Part shown: in pieces, positions 25,237 to 33,927 of the stretch
Numbering within the stretch: position 1 is the stretch's first letter
How the letters are laid out: every line of letters starts with the position of its first letter
Program-made: the position numbers and the translations under genes
Notes under the pieces: generated by a model
What the model was told of the DNA's origin: nothing
Databases searched by the model: none
What the model saw: the letters and a program-made list of their open reading frames with translations, nothing else
From: JANQOH01 sp965200095
GTDB lineage: Bacteria > Pseudomonadota > Alphaproteobacteria > UBA7887
DNA: 64,000 nucleotides
Assembly: GCA_965200095.1 (NCBI GenBank)
Contig: OZ241350.1
Coordinates: 2,480,001 to 2,544,000 of the forward strand
Reading direction: 5' to 3'

Positions 25237-25919
25237 GCCGGAACGCGACTCCCGATTCCGGGGCGGGATATGCGGTTGAGACTTCTGCATAACTCGTTTC
25301 GCCTGTGGCAGGGTCGCATTGACGATGCGTGACGGAGTTGGGAACATCCGCCCCCTGCCTCAATAATTCTCGCGAAAAAGCATGTGAAGAAATCGGACGG
25401 CCTTACAAACACTCGTCATTCCCGCGAAAGCGGGAATCCGGAGGCGGCGCCCGCAATATCGGCGCGGTTTTCCTTATGGGAACGCCGCAGATAGATTCCC
25501 GCTTTCGCGGGAATGACGAATATTTGTAAGGATGCCTCTCACTATGGCGGTCGGAGCGCCGAAGGGTTCGGCGCGACAAAAGACAATAACCCGCTAATAA
25601 TACTTCGTCATTCCCGCGAAAGCGGGAATCCGGAGGCGTCCGCCCGCAATATCGGCGCGGTTATTCTTACGGAAACGCCGTAATGGATTCCCGCTTTCGC
25701 GGGAATGACGAAGAGTAGCAGCGTCTCCCGATTTTTTCACACGCTCTTTCGCGGGAAAGAAGGTGAGAAGGCGGATTTTCGCAATTTCATCGGGCATCGT
25801 TATGCTCACGCCGGTGAGTTCGGGAGCGTCGTAAAAACGCGGGAACGCGATCCTGCCGCAAGCGAAACCGGTTATGCAGAGGTCTCGCGGCTGTTTGTCG
25901 GTTCGCTCCGGCAGCCGGA
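25237..25919. repeat. Repeat block between fic and the coiled-coil gene
   Basis: Gene-free. Two 105-bp palindromic units (25414-25518 and 25606-25710) lie in the middle, each bounded by CGTCATTCCCGCGAAAGCGG and its reverse complement. A 44-bp sequence occurs inverted on either side (25278-25321 and 25843-25886; about 36 of 43 bases match, including GTTATGCAGA). The last 30 bases lie beside the stop of the coiled-coil gene. Confidence 0.8.
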
Positions 25920-26762
25920 CTATTCGGCGGCCGTCGCCTCCGGCGCGTGCGCCATGAGTTCGGGGAAGGGACGTCCGAGCGCGCCGGCGACTGTGCCTTC
26001 GATGCGCGCCATGCGTTCGTTGGTGTGCGACAGCTCGCGGCGCACGGCGTGCAGTCCGGTTTCCAGCCCGTTCATACGCTCCCGCAACTCGTTCTGTGCG
26101 GTGTCGATGCGCGCCAGAAGTTCGCCATGCCCGGCCAGCGTTGCGGCGTGTTCGGACAGCGTCCCCTCGAGGCGCGTCAGGCGTTCGCCGATCCCGGCCA
26201 GCGTTGCGGCGTGTTCGGACAACGTTGCGGTGTGCTCGGCCAGCGTCCCCTCGAGGCGCGTCAGGCGTTCGCCGATCCCGGCCAGCGTTGCAGTGTGTTC
26301 GGACAGCGTTGCGGTGTGCTCGGCCAGCGTCCCCTCGAGGCGCGTCAGGCGTTCGCCGATCCCGGCCAGCGTTGCAGTGTGTTCGAACAGCGTCCCCTCG
26401 AGGCGCGTCAGGCGTTCGCCGTGCCCGGCCAGCGTTGCAGTGTGCCCGGCCAGCGTTGCTGTGTGTTCGGCCAGCGTTGCGGTGTGTTCGGCCTGCGTCC
26501 CCTCGATGCGCGTCAGGCGTTCGCCGTGTTCGGACAGTGTCGCGCCGATCCCGGCCAGCATTGCGGTGTGCTCGGCCAGCGTCGCGGTGTGCTCGGCCAG
26601 CGTCCCCTCGATGCGCGTCAGGCGCTCGGCCTGCGATGTCTCGAAGCGGTCCATGCGCTCGTCGAAGCGCTCCATGCGCCGGTTCATGTCGGCGCGCAGC
26701 CACGCCACCAGCGCCACCATCAACAGCGCAAGCCCGATGAAGCCTCCCAGCTCCGGGTCCAT
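25920..26762 (-). CDS. Membrane-anchored coiled-coil protein, long paralogue
   Basis: A 280-residue protein: an N-terminal membrane helix (GLALLMVALVAWL), a basic segment, then about 180 residues of tandem heptads. The larger period is four heptads (28 residues, e.g. GERLTRLEGTL, AEHTATL, SEHTATL, AGI), repeated with small changes. The C-terminus (HTNERMARIEGTVAGALGRPFPELM) matches the short paralogue at 15097-15645. The DNA repeats are almost identical, so the number should vary by slippage or recombination. Function unknown. Confidence 0.82.
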   Translation of the reverse strand: MDPELGGFIGLALLMVALVAWLRADMNRRMERFDERMDRFETSQAERLTRIEGTLAEHTATLAEHTAMLAGIGATLSEHGERLTRIEGTQAEHTATLAEHTATLAGHTATLAGHGERLTRLEGTLFEHTATLAGIGERLTRLEGTLAEHTATLSEHTATLAGIGERLTRLEGTLAEHTATLSEHAATLAGIGERLTRLEGTLSEHAATLAGHGELLARIDTAQNELRERMNGLETGLHAVRRELSHTNERMARIEGTVAGALGRPFPELMAHAPEATAAE

Positions 26763-26925
26763 GCCAGCCTCCTTTCGCCGCCTGCGCGACGGAACGGACG
26801 ATGGCGAAGCATAGGGGACGGCGCATTATCCCGCAACGTTTCGGGCGGCGAGACCGCCGCGCAATCCGCGCCGTTTCGCTCCCCGCGCGGCCGGCGGCAA
26901 CCTCCGCCGGCCTTCGCCGACGACG

Positions 26926-27285
26926 CTATTCCGTGTCCGGCGCCGTCTCGGCGGCGATCCAGTCGAGGAACGCCGGGTTGCCGCCGGCGATGGGGAGCGC
27001 CACGATGCACGGACATTCGTAGTCGTGCAGGGCGCGCGCCCGGGCGGTGAGCGCCTCCAGCGCGCCGCGGCGCGATTTCAGCACAACCACCGCCTCCGGC
27101 GACGCCTCCACCTTGCCGCGCCAGCGATAGACCGAACTCACGCCCTCGATGACGTTGGCGCAGGCGGCGAGACGCTCCTCCACCAGCGCGCGCGCCAGAG
27201 CCAGCCCGGCCGCGCGGTTGCCGACCGTGACGTAGACCGAAACCAGCGCGTCGTCCGCACCCGTGTCCCGCGCTCCCGCGCTCAC
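26926..27285 (-). CDS. cutA: CutA-type divalent cation tolerance protein
   Basis: A 119-residue trimeric CutA1-like protein. Typical features: VSVYVTVGNRAAGLALARALVEE near the start, LAACANVIEGVSSVYRW, VVLKSR, and HDYECPCIVALPI with the conserved Cys and Tyr. CutA is linked to copper and divalent metal tolerance, though its biochemical role is unclear. The GTG start at 27285 overlaps the macrodomain gene's stop (GTGA), so the two are co-translated. The N-terminal 12 residues before LVSVYV are variable. Confidence 0.9.
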   Translation of the reverse strand: MSAGARDTGADDALVSVYVTVGNRAAGLALARALVEERLAACANVIEGVSSVYRWRGKVEASPEAVVVLKSRRGALEALTARARALHDYECPCIVALPIAGGNPAFLDWIAAETAPDTE

Positions 27286-27788
27286 GACGCCGCCGCCTCG
27301 AGAACCGCGAGGTCCTCGTCGCCGAAAGCGACCAGGACGATCTCGTCGAAATCGTCGCCGTCTTCGAGCGCCGTCCGGATTTCGCCGACCGCTATCCGCG
27401 CGGCCCGTTCCGGCGGAAAGCCGTAGACCCCCGTGGAGATGGCGGGGAAGGCCACCCGCCGCGCTCCCAGCTCCCGCGCTCTGGCGAGGCAGTTGCGATA
27501 GCAGCGCGCGAGCAGTGCGTCCTCGTCCGCCCCGCCGCCCTTCCAGACCGGGCCGACGGTATGGATCGCCCACCGCGCCGGCAGGGCGAACCCCTCGGTC
27601 GTTACCGCTTCGCCCGTCGGGCAGCCGCCGATTCTCATCAGCGCCGCGTTCATCCTCCAGCCCGCCGCGCGACGGATCGCCCCGTCCACCCCGCCGCCGG
27701 GGCGCAGGCTCTCGTTCGCCGCGTTGACGATGGCGTCCGCGTCGAGGGCCACGATGTCTCCCTTCAGAACGGTCAGACGATCCGGCAT
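27282..27788 (-). CDS. Macrodomain protein, ADP-ribosyl hydrolase type
   Basis: A 168-residue single macrodomain. The start is ATG 27788 with GGAG upstream. The ligand motifs of the MacroD/YmdB class are all present: DAIVNAANESLRPGGGVDGAI, the GGCPTGEAV loop, HTVGPVW and ISTGVYGFP. Such enzymes remove O-acetyl-ADP-ribose acetyl groups or mono-ADP-ribose from proteins. Paired with cutA; divergent from the dioxygenase gene. Confidence 0.92.
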   Translation of the reverse strand: MPDRLTVLKGDIVALDADAIVNAANESLRPGGGVDGAIRRAAGWRMNAALMRIGGCPTGEAVTTEGFALPARWAIHTVGPVWKGGGADEDALLARCYRNCLARARELGARRVAFPAISTGVYGFPPERAARIAVGEIRTALEDGDDFDEIVLVAFGDEDLAVLEAAAS

Positions 27789-27871
27789 CGGCGTCTCCGG
27801 CGTTACGGCATTCCCAGGCGCGCCTGTAGTATAGTCCCGGATCGGCGAACGAGGGACAGGGAGGGGCGGCG

Positions 27872-28669
27872 ATGCGGTTGACGGAGACACAGAGGGAGCG
27901 CTTCCGCCGCGACGGCTTTCTGCTTTTCCCCGGCCTGGTCGGGGCGGCGGAAGTGGCGGCGATGCGCCGCGAGATCGAGCGCCTCGCGCGCCTCGACGAC
28001 GAATGCGTGGTGCGCGAGACCGCCGACGGCGCCGTGCGCACCGTGTTCCGCGTGCACGAGGCCGACGGCGCGACCGCCTCGCCGCCCTTCGCCGCCTTCG
28101 CGCGAACGCCCCGGGCGCTCGGCCTCGCGCGCCAGGTGCTGGAGGACGACGCGCTCTATCTCCACCACACCAAGATCAACGCGAAATGCGCCGTCGAGGG
28201 GACCGTCTGGCCGTGGCATCAGGACTTCGGCTCCTGGCGTCTGGACGGCATCGCGCGGCCCGACATGGCGACGCTGGCGGTCATGCTCGACGATGCGGAC
28301 GCCCTTTCCGGTTGCCTGTGGTTCCTGCCCGGCAGCCACCGTGCGGGCCGCGTGCCGCCGCGCTGGGACCGCAGCACCCCTTACGGGTTCTGGGCGTTGC
28401 CGCCGCAAACGGTGCGCGACGCCTGCGCCGCCGCGTCGCCCGTCGCCGTAACCGGGAAACCCGGCGACGCGGCGCTGTTCCACTGCAACCTGTTCCACGC
28501 CTCCGGCCACAACCTGTCGTCGCGCGACCGGTGGCAGGCCTATTTCTGCTACAACGCCGTCGCCAACCGCCCGGCGGACATCGACGAGCCGCGCCCCGAC
28601 TATGTCCGCTCGCGCAATTGGGCGCCGCTCGCTCTCGTCGACGACGGCGCCCCCGCGGGCGCCGCGTGA
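27872..28669 (+). CDS. Phytanoyl-CoA dioxygenase-family protein
   Basis: A 265-residue Fe(II)/2-oxoglutarate-dependent oxygenase of the PhyH family. The iron ligands are visible: HQD within WPWHQDFGSW and a distal His in FHCNLFHASGHN; the 2-oxoglutarate Arg is probably in SSRDRWQAYF. Family substrates range from CoA esters to small metabolites; this protein has the length of the small-molecule hydroxylases. A strong ribosome site (GGGAGGGG) precedes ATG 27872. GST and an NADP oxidoreductase follow on the same strand. Confidence 0.88.
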   Translation: MRLTETQRERFRRDGFLLFPGLVGAAEVAAMRREIERLARLDDECVVRETADGAVRTVFRVHEADGATASPPFAAFARTPRALGLARQVLEDDALYLHHTKINAKCAVEGTVWPWHQDFGSWRLDGIARPDMATLAVMLDDADALSGCLWFLPGSHRAGRVPPRWDRSTPYGFWALPPQTVRDACAAASPVAVTGKPGDAALFHCNLFHASGHNLSSRDRWQAYFCYNAVANRPADIDEPRPDYVRSRNWAPLALVDDGAPAGAA

Positions 28670-28700
28670 CCGCTCACCCCCGCGCCGAACGGAGAACCGC

Positions 28701-29306
28701 ATGAAGCTCTACTACGCGCCGAACACCCGCGCCGTCCGTATCGTCTGGCTGTGCAACGAACTCGGCCTGTCCTGCGAACTCGAGCGCTTCAGGCTCGGCG
28801 ACCCGGCGATGCGCGCGCCCGACTACCTCGCGGTTCACCCCATGGGCCGGGTGCCGGCGCTGCGCGACGGCGATACGACCCTCTACGAGTCCGGCGCCAT
28901 CGTCCAGTATCTGCTCGCGCGATACGGCGAAGGCCGCCTGGCCCCCGATGTCGCCTCGGCGGACTACCCGGCCTATCTGCAATGGCTGCATTACGCCGAA
29001 GGCATGATCATGCCGCACGTCAACATCATCGTCGTGGAAACCGTCCTGCTGCCGCCCGAACGCCGCAACCGGGTGAACGTGGACCGCTCCACGCGCCAGT
29101 TGACGCGGATGCTCGGCGCCGTGGACGGCGCGCTCGACGGGCGCGACTTCCTGGCCGGCGCGTTCTCCGCCGCGGACATAATGTGCGGCCACGCCTGCAT
29201 CGTGGCGTCGCGCCTCGGCGCCGACCTGGCGGACAAGCCCCGCCTGCGCGCCTATATCGACCGTCTCGAGGCGCGCCCGGCGCTGCGCGACGCCTGGAAC
29301 GCCTGA
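28701..29306 (+). CDS. Glutathione S-transferase
   Basis: A 201-residue two-domain GST. The thioredoxin-fold half (MKLYYAPNTRAVRI) has the conserved cis-Pro segment GRVPALRDGD and the glutathione-binding LYESGAIVQYLL. The C-terminal helical half contains FLAGAFSAADIMCG with the structural Asp. The start at ATG 28701 has GGAG 7 bases upstream; a longer frame is unlikely. Substrate not predictable. It may be co-transcribed with the dioxygenase (31 bp gap). Confidence 0.9.
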   Translation: MKLYYAPNTRAVRIVWLCNELGLSCELERFRLGDPAMRAPDYLAVHPMGRVPALRDGDTTLYESGAIVQYLLARYGEGRLAPDVASADYPAYLQWLHYAEGMIMPHVNIIVVETVLLPPERRNRVNVDRSTRQLTRMLGAVDGALDGRDFLAGAFSAADIMCGHACIVASRLGADLADKPRLRAYIDRLEARPALRDAWNA

Positions 29307-29324
29307 CGCGGGAGAGCGGAAGAC

Positions 29325-30335
29325 ATGCCCGAAAACCGGCAGATCGCCCTGCGCGCGCGCCCCGACGGCGCGCTGCGCGAAGACCATTTCGAACTGCGCC
29401 GCGCGCCCGCGCCGGCCGTCGCCGAAGGCCAGGCGCTGGTCCGCACCCTCCTCGTCTCCATCGACGCCGCGAACCGGGCGTGGATGCAGGGCGCGACCTA
29501 TCGCGCCGCGGTCGACCCCGGCGATGTCATGCCCGGCTACGTCATCGGGCAGGTCGTCGAGTCGCGCGATCCGTCGCTCGCGCCGGGCGATATCGTCGCC
29601 GCCGAGGGCGAATGGGCCGACTATGCGGCGGTCGCCGCCGCGGCGGCGCGGAAATTGCCGCCCGACGGGCCGCTCTCCCACCGCCTGTCGGTGTTCGGCA
29701 TCGCCGGCAAGACGGCCTGGCACGGCCTTGTCGGCGTCGGCCGCCCGCGGGCCGGGGAAACCGTCCTCGTTTCCGCCGCCGCCGGGTCGGTCGGCGGGTA
29801 TGCGGGTCAGATCGCCCGCGCGCTCGGCTGTCGCGCGGTCGGCATCGCCGGCGGCGCCGAAAAATGCGAATGGGTCGTGAGCGCCCTCGGCTTCGACGCC
29901 TGCGTCGACTACCGCGCCGACGGCTTTTTCAAGCGCCTGCGCGCCGCGTGCCCGGACGGGGTCGATGTGTATTTCGACAATGTCGGCGGCGCCGCCCTGG
30001 AAACCGCGCTGTTCCTGATGAACCTTCGCGGGCGGGTCGTCTGTTGCGGCGCGGTGAGCCAATACGATTCCACCGCCCCGTCCGGCCCGCGCAACCTCCC
30101 CGGTCTGGTCGTCGTCAAGCGCTTGCGCATGGAGGGGTTCATCGTCATGGACTTCGACGACCGCGACGGCGAAGCGGAAAGCGCGTTGCGCGGCTATGTG
30201 CGCGACGGCAGCATCGCTGTGGTCGAGGATACGGTGGACGGTCTGGAGAACGCGCCGCGCGCCCTGATCGGGCTGCTGGCGGGCGAGAACCGCGGCAAGC
30301 GCATGGTCCGCGTCGCCCCGGACCCCGCCCGATAA
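29325..30335 (+). CDS. Zinc-free NADP-dependent MDR oxidoreductase
   Basis: A 336-residue medium-chain reductase of the leukotriene B4 dehydrogenase/CurA type. It lacks the zinc ligands; features include PGYVIGQVVES, GIAGKTAWHGL, the cofactor loop VSAAAGSVGGYAGQIA and VYFDNVGG. These enzymes reduce alpha,beta-unsaturated ketones or alkenals with NADPH. GGAG precedes ATG 29325. Third gene in a row of small-molecule redox genes. Confidence 0.9.
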   Translation: MPENRQIALRARPDGALREDHFELRRAPAPAVAEGQALVRTLLVSIDAANRAWMQGATYRAAVDPGDVMPGYVIGQVVESRDPSLAPGDIVAAEGEWADYAAVAAAAARKLPPDGPLSHRLSVFGIAGKTAWHGLVGVGRPRAGETVLVSAAAGSVGGYAGQIARALGCRAVGIAGGAEKCEWVVSALGFDACVDYRADGFFKRLRAACPDGVDVYFDNVGGAALETALFLMNLRGRVVCCGAVSQYDSTAPSGPRNLPGLVVVKRLRMEGFIVMDFDDRDGEAESALRGYVRDGSIAVVEDTVDGLENAPRALIGLLAGENRGKRMVRVAPDPAR

Positions 30336-30349
30336 CGCGCGACGGCGCC

Positions 30350-30484
30350 AGCAATTCTCATTTTGGCCTGGAGCAATGCGGCGGATCCGTCGCAGCTGCC
30401 CCTGGGAGCGAGCCTGCCCCCGCATATGCGAGGGCAGGCTTGCTCCCAGGGGCAGCTGCGTCCATCGCCATAATGAGAACCGCT
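30350..30484. repeat. 135-bp MITE-like hairpin repeat, full copy B
   Basis: Reverse orientation relative to copy A. Ends AGCAATTCTCATTTTGGCC and GGCGATGG-type right end reading CCATAATGAGAACCGCT. The central palindrome (GCAGCTGCCCCTGGGAGC arms, loop ATATG region) has arms of about 31 bases with two mismatches. It lies between the oxidoreductase gene and tRNA-Ser and could terminate transcription in both directions. Confidence 0.85.
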
Positions 30485-30545
30485 GCGACGGCGGCCCGGC
30501 GGCTTGTCGGCGGCGGGCCGATCGTCCAGGATTGCGCGCCGTCGC

Positions 30546-30634
30546 GGAGGGGTGCCGGAGCGGTCGAACGGGGCGGTCTCGAAAACCGTTGTGCGCCTTG
30601 CGTACCGTGGGTTCGAATCCCACCCCCTCCGCCA
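30546..30634 (+). tRNA. tRNA-Ser (anticodon CGA)
   Basis: Acceptor stem GGAGGGG (30546-30552) pairs with CCCCTCC (30624-30630), then G and an encoded CCA (30632-30634). The anticodon arm CGGT-CTCGAAA-ACCG places CGA at 30580-30582. A long variable arm and the T-arm GTGGGTTCGAATCCCAC are as expected for a class II serine tRNA. Reads UCG codons. Confidence 0.97.
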
Positions 30635-30697
30635 TTCGCCGACCGGCGGATTCCCGCGACGCTTGCGAGCGGGCAGCGTCGCGTGTAGTGTCGGCGC

Positions 30698-30991
30698 ATG
30701 GCTATCGCGGCGCCCGCCTTCGATACGCTGACCGCGGCCCGCGAGCTCGAGGCCTCCGGCTTCGAGCGCCGGCAAGCCGAAGCCGTCGCGTCGGCCATCG
30801 GTAACGCGGGCGGTCACGCCGCTACAAAAGCCGACCTTGAACATCTCGCCACCGGGGCGGACCTCGAACGCCTCAGGGCGGACCTCTACCGCGCCCTGTG
30901 GATACAGGCCGGCGCCATCGTCGCCGCCATCGCTGCGCTTGCCGGCATCGCCTTCGCGCTTGCCGGACTGATCGCGGGCACCGCGGCGTAA
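30698..30991 (+). CDS. Small DUF1640/CCDC90-like membrane protein
   Basis: A 97-residue protein of the DUF1640 pattern: FDTLTAARELEASGFERRQAEA (N-terminal helix), a short coiled coil (ATKADLEHLATGADLERLRADL) and a C-terminal membrane helix (GAIVAAIAALAGIAFALAGL). Related proteins occur widely in alphaproteobacteria and mitochondria; function unclear. Convergent with glnS. Confidence 0.8.
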   Translation: MAIAAPAFDTLTAARELEASGFERRQAEAVASAIGNAGGHAATKADLEHLATGADLERLRADLYRALWIQAGAIVAAIAALAGIAFALAGLIAGTAA

Positions 30992-31021
30992 CCGCCGTTC
31001 CGCATCGGCGTCGGGGTTCGC

Positions 31022-32686
31022 CTATACGGAGCGCGGCTGTCGCGCGGCGCGTTTCGCCCACGAGTCGCGCAGGCCGACCGTCCGGTTGAAGACCGGCGCG
31101 CCGGGTTGCGAGTCCCTGTCCGCCACGAAATAACCGAGACGCTCGAACTGGACCGCGGTGCCGGGCGGGTCGTCGACCAGCGACGGCTCCACCTTGGCGG
31201 CGACGACCTCGAGGGACCGCGGGTCGGGCGTGGCGTCCGGTCCCGGCGAGTCCTCGGCGAACAGGGGGCCGAACAGCCGCACTTCGGCGTCGCCGGCGTG
31301 GGCCGCCGAGACCCAGTGCAGAGTCCCCCGCACCTTGCGCCCGTCGGGCGCGCGGCCGCCGCGGCTTGCAGGGTCGTAGGAGCAGCGCAATTCGACGATC
31401 TCGCCCCCGGCGTCGCGGACCGCTTCGCGACAGGTCACGAGATAGGCGTAGCGGAGACGCGCCTCGCGCCCCGGCGCCAGGCGGTGGAACTTGCGCGGGG
31501 GATCCGCCGAGAAATCGTCGCGCTCGATGAAGAACTCGCGGGTGAAGGGGATGCGGCGGACGCCCGCAGCGGGATCCTGGGGGTTGTTGGCGGCCTCGAA
31601 CCACTCGGTCCGCCCGGGCGGGTAGTTGTCGATGGTCGCTTTCAGCGGGCGCAACACCGCCATGCGCCGCGGCGCGCTGCGGTTGAGGATGTCGCGCACG
31701 CAATGTTCGAACGCTTCGATCTCCACCGCGCCGTCGCGCTTGTTCACCCCGATCATGGCGCAGAATTCGCGGATCGCCCCGGGCGGAACGCCGCGTCTGC
31801 GCAGACCGGCGAGAGTGGGCATGCGCGGGTCGTCCCATCCCGCCACCCCGCCGCACGCCACCGCTTCCGCGAGCCGTCGTTTCGACAGCACCGTGTGCGT
31901 GAGGTTGAGGCGGGCGAACTCGTATTGCCGCGGCCGCGCCGGCGTCGGAAGATGTTCGATCAACCAGTCGTACAAGGGCCGGTGGTCTTCGAACTCCAGG
32001 GTGCAGATCGAATGGGTCACCCCCTCGATCGCGTCCGACTGGCCGTGTGCGTAATCGTAGGTCGGGTAGATGCGCCACTTGTCGCCGGTGCGCGGATGGG
32101 AACGGTGAAGGATGCGGTAGAGCACCGGGTCCCGCAGGTTGAGGTTGCCCGACGCCATGTCGATGCGGGCCCGCAACACACGGCTGCCTTCGGGGAATGC
32201 GCCGGCGCGCATCTTCTCGAACAACTCGCGGTTCTCGTCCGGCGAGCGGTCGCGCCACGGGCTTTCGGCGCCCGGTTCGGTCAGCGTCCCCCGGGCGGCG
32301 CGGATCTCCCCGGCGGACTGGTCGTCCACATAGGCGAGGCCGTTGTCGATCAGGCGCAACGCCCAGGCGTAGAGAGTGTCGAAATGGTCCGAGGCGAAAC
32401 TGCGCCTGTCCCACTCGAAGCCGAGCCAGCGCAGGTCGCGTTCGATCGCCTCGGCGTAACGGCTGTCCTCGCGGACGGGGTTGGTGTCGTCGAAGCGCAG
32501 GTGGCAGCGGCCGCCGAACGCCGCGGCGATGCCGAAATTCAGGCAAATGGATTTGGCGTGGCCGATATGGAGATAGCCGTTGGGTTCCGGCGGGAAGCGG
32601 GTGACGACCCGGGCGACGCGGCCGGCGGCGAGGTCGGCGGCGACGGTCCGGGCAATGAAGTCGCGCGGCGCGGCCGGCGAGGTCAT
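31022..32686 (-). CDS. glnS: Glutaminyl-tRNA synthetase
   Basis: A 554-residue class I aminoacyl-tRNA synthetase. HIGH at residues 40-43 (GYLHIGHAK), the KMSKS equivalent VLSKR at 266-270, and the GlnRS type of beta-barrel anticodon-binding domain at the C-terminus. PEPNGYLHIGH and DDTNP distinguish it from GltX. The ATG 32686 overlaps the stop of the upstream decarboxylase-like gene (ATGA). Confidence 0.96.
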   Translation of the reverse strand: MTSPAAPRDFIARTVAADLAAGRVARVVTRFPPEPNGYLHIGHAKSICLNFGIAAAFGGRCHLRFDDTNPVREDSRYAEAIERDLRWLGFEWDRRSFASDHFDTLYAWALRLIDNGLAYVDDQSAGEIRAARGTLTEPGAESPWRDRSPDENRELFEKMRAGAFPEGSRVLRARIDMASGNLNLRDPVLYRILHRSHPRTGDKWRIYPTYDYAHGQSDAIEGVTHSICTLEFEDHRPLYDWLIEHLPTPARPRQYEFARLNLTHTVLSKRRLAEAVACGGVAGWDDPRMPTLAGLRRRGVPPGAIREFCAMIGVNKRDGAVEIEAFEHCVRDILNRSAPRRMAVLRPLKATIDNYPPGRTEWFEAANNPQDPAAGVRRIPFTREFFIERDDFSADPPRKFHRLAPGREARLRYAYLVTCREAVRDAGGEIVELRCSYDPASRGGRAPDGRKVRGTLHWVSAAHAGDAEVRLFGPLFAEDSPGPDATPDPRSLEVVAAKVEPSLVDDPPGTAVQFERLGYFVADRDSQPGAPVFNRTVGLRDSWAKRAARQPRSV

Positions 32687-33081
32687 TCCCCGCCGGCGCC
32701 GCCTTCGGCGTCGAACGCGTCGAACGCTTCGCGGGCCTGGCGGAACGCGCTTATGGCCGCCGGCGCACCGCAATAGACGGCGGCTTGCAGGAGGACCTCG
32801 CGGATCTCGTCGCGGCTCACGCCGTTGCGCAGGGCGCCGCGCACGTGCAGTTTGAACTCGTGTTCGCGGTTGAGCGCGGTCAGCATCGCGAGATTGAGCA
32901 TACTGCGGGTCTTGCGCGACAACCCTTCGCGGCCCCATATCGCGCCCCAGCAGTATTCGGTGACCAGGTCCTGCATCGGCGCGTCGAACGAATCCGCCGC
33001 CGCCACCGCGCGGTCGACATGTTCGGCGCCGAGAACCTCGCGCCGCGTCGCCATTCCCCTGTCGTAGACCGTCTTGTCCAT
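32683..33081 (-). CDS. Carboxymuconolactone decarboxylase-family protein
   Basis: A 132-residue CMD/AhpD-like protein. Features: the EYCWGAIWGREGLSRKTRSMLNLAML core with conserved Trp and Arg, then HVRGALRNGVSRDEIREVLLQAAVYCG. Related to 4-carboxymuconolactone decarboxylase (PcaC). No CxxC pair, so peroxidase activity of the AhpD type is not expected. Coupled to glnS by a 4-base overlap, an unusual partnership that probably reflects local rearrangement. Confidence 0.88.
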   Translation of the reverse strand: MDKTVYDRGMATRREVLGAEHVDRAVAAADSFDAPMQDLVTEYCWGAIWGREGLSRKTRSMLNLAMLTALNREHEFKLHVRGALRNGVSRDEIREVLLQAAVYCGAPAAISAFRQAREAFDAFDAEGGAGGE

Positions 33082-33112
33082 GGTTTCCCTCCGGGCGCGC
33101 GTTGCGGACGGT

Positions 33113-33898
33113 TCAGCCTTCGCCGGCGGCGATGGTGGAGCCGCCGTCGAGGACCAGAGTCTGGCCGGTCATGAAACTGGAGGCTTTCGCGGCGAGGAAT
33201 ACGGCCGCGCCGGCGATCTCGGAGGGTTCGGCGATGCGCTTGAGCGGATACTGCCTGATGGCGCGGTCGTGGATCTCCGGGTTCTCCCACAGGGCGCGGG
33301 CGAAATGGGTGCGCACGATGGCGGGGTTGATGCAGTTCGCGCGCACATTCTTCGCGCCCCATTCGACCGCGAGGTTGCGCACCAGGGCGATGTCGGCCGC
33401 CTTGGAGATGCAATACGCGCCGAGGGTGGCGGAGCCGATGAAGGCGCCGACCGACGAAATGACGATGACGCTGCCGCCGCCGCGCTCCGCCATTTGCGGG
33501 ATGACCATGTTGCTCAGCCAGACATTGCTGCGCACGTTGCAGTTCATGATCTTGTCGTAGGCGTCGTCGGGGATTTCGCTCAGCAGCCCGTAGAACGGGT
33601 TGACGGCGGCGTTGCAGACGAGGGTGTCGATCCGACCGTAAGCCGCGAGGGATTCATCGACGAGATTCCGGAGCTGGTCCTTGTGGCCGATGTGGCACTG
33701 GACGGCGACGGCCTCGCCGCCGGCCTCGCGGATGCCGCCGACGACCTCCTGGCACTTGTCCAGTTTGCGGCTTGACACGACGACCCGGGCGCCGGCGCTG
33801 GCCAGGGCTTCGGCGATGGCCCGGCCGATGCCGCGCGAGGCGCCGGTGACGACTGCGGCGGTATCCGTCAGGTCGAAGAGAGGCTTGATGTCGAGCAT
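33113..33898 (-). CDS. SDR-family oxidoreductase
   Basis: A 261-residue classical SDR: TGASRGIG cofactor motif, CNAAV, catalytic SS and YCISK, and the VLDGG ending. ATG 33898 has AAGGA 9 bases upstream. A GTG at 33931 overlaps the stop of the acyl-CoA dehydrogenase gene (GTGA) and is an alternative start. In an operon with two acyl-CoA dehydrogenases, a role in hydroxyacyl-CoA or keto-acid oxidation is plausible but inferred. Confidence 0.88.
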   Translation of the reverse strand: MLDIKPLFDLTDTAAVVTGASRGIGRAIAEALASAGARVVVSSRKLDKCQEVVGGIREAGGEAVAVQCHIGHKDQLRNLVDESLAAYGRIDTLVCNAAVNPFYGLLSEIPDDAYDKIMNCNVRSNVWLSNMVIPQMAERGGGSVIVISSVGAFIGSATLGAYCISKAADIALVRNLAVEWGAKNVRANCINPAIVRTHFARALWENPEIHDRAIRQYPLKRIAEPSEIAGAAVFLAAKASSFMTGQTLVLDGGSTIAAGEG

Positions 33899-33927
33899 GG
33901 GGCGTTGTCCTTGCGCCAGGGTCGGTT

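Noticed and set aside
25843..25860. Second oriT-like nick site
   Set aside because: GATCCTGCC occurs here within a repeat without any mobilisation gene; shows how weak the octamer alone is.
25920..26762. CRISPR-like array suggested by regular DNA repeats
   Set aside because: The repeats are in one reading frame, have no unique spacers and encode heptads; no cas genes. No CRISPR array seen anywhere in the window.
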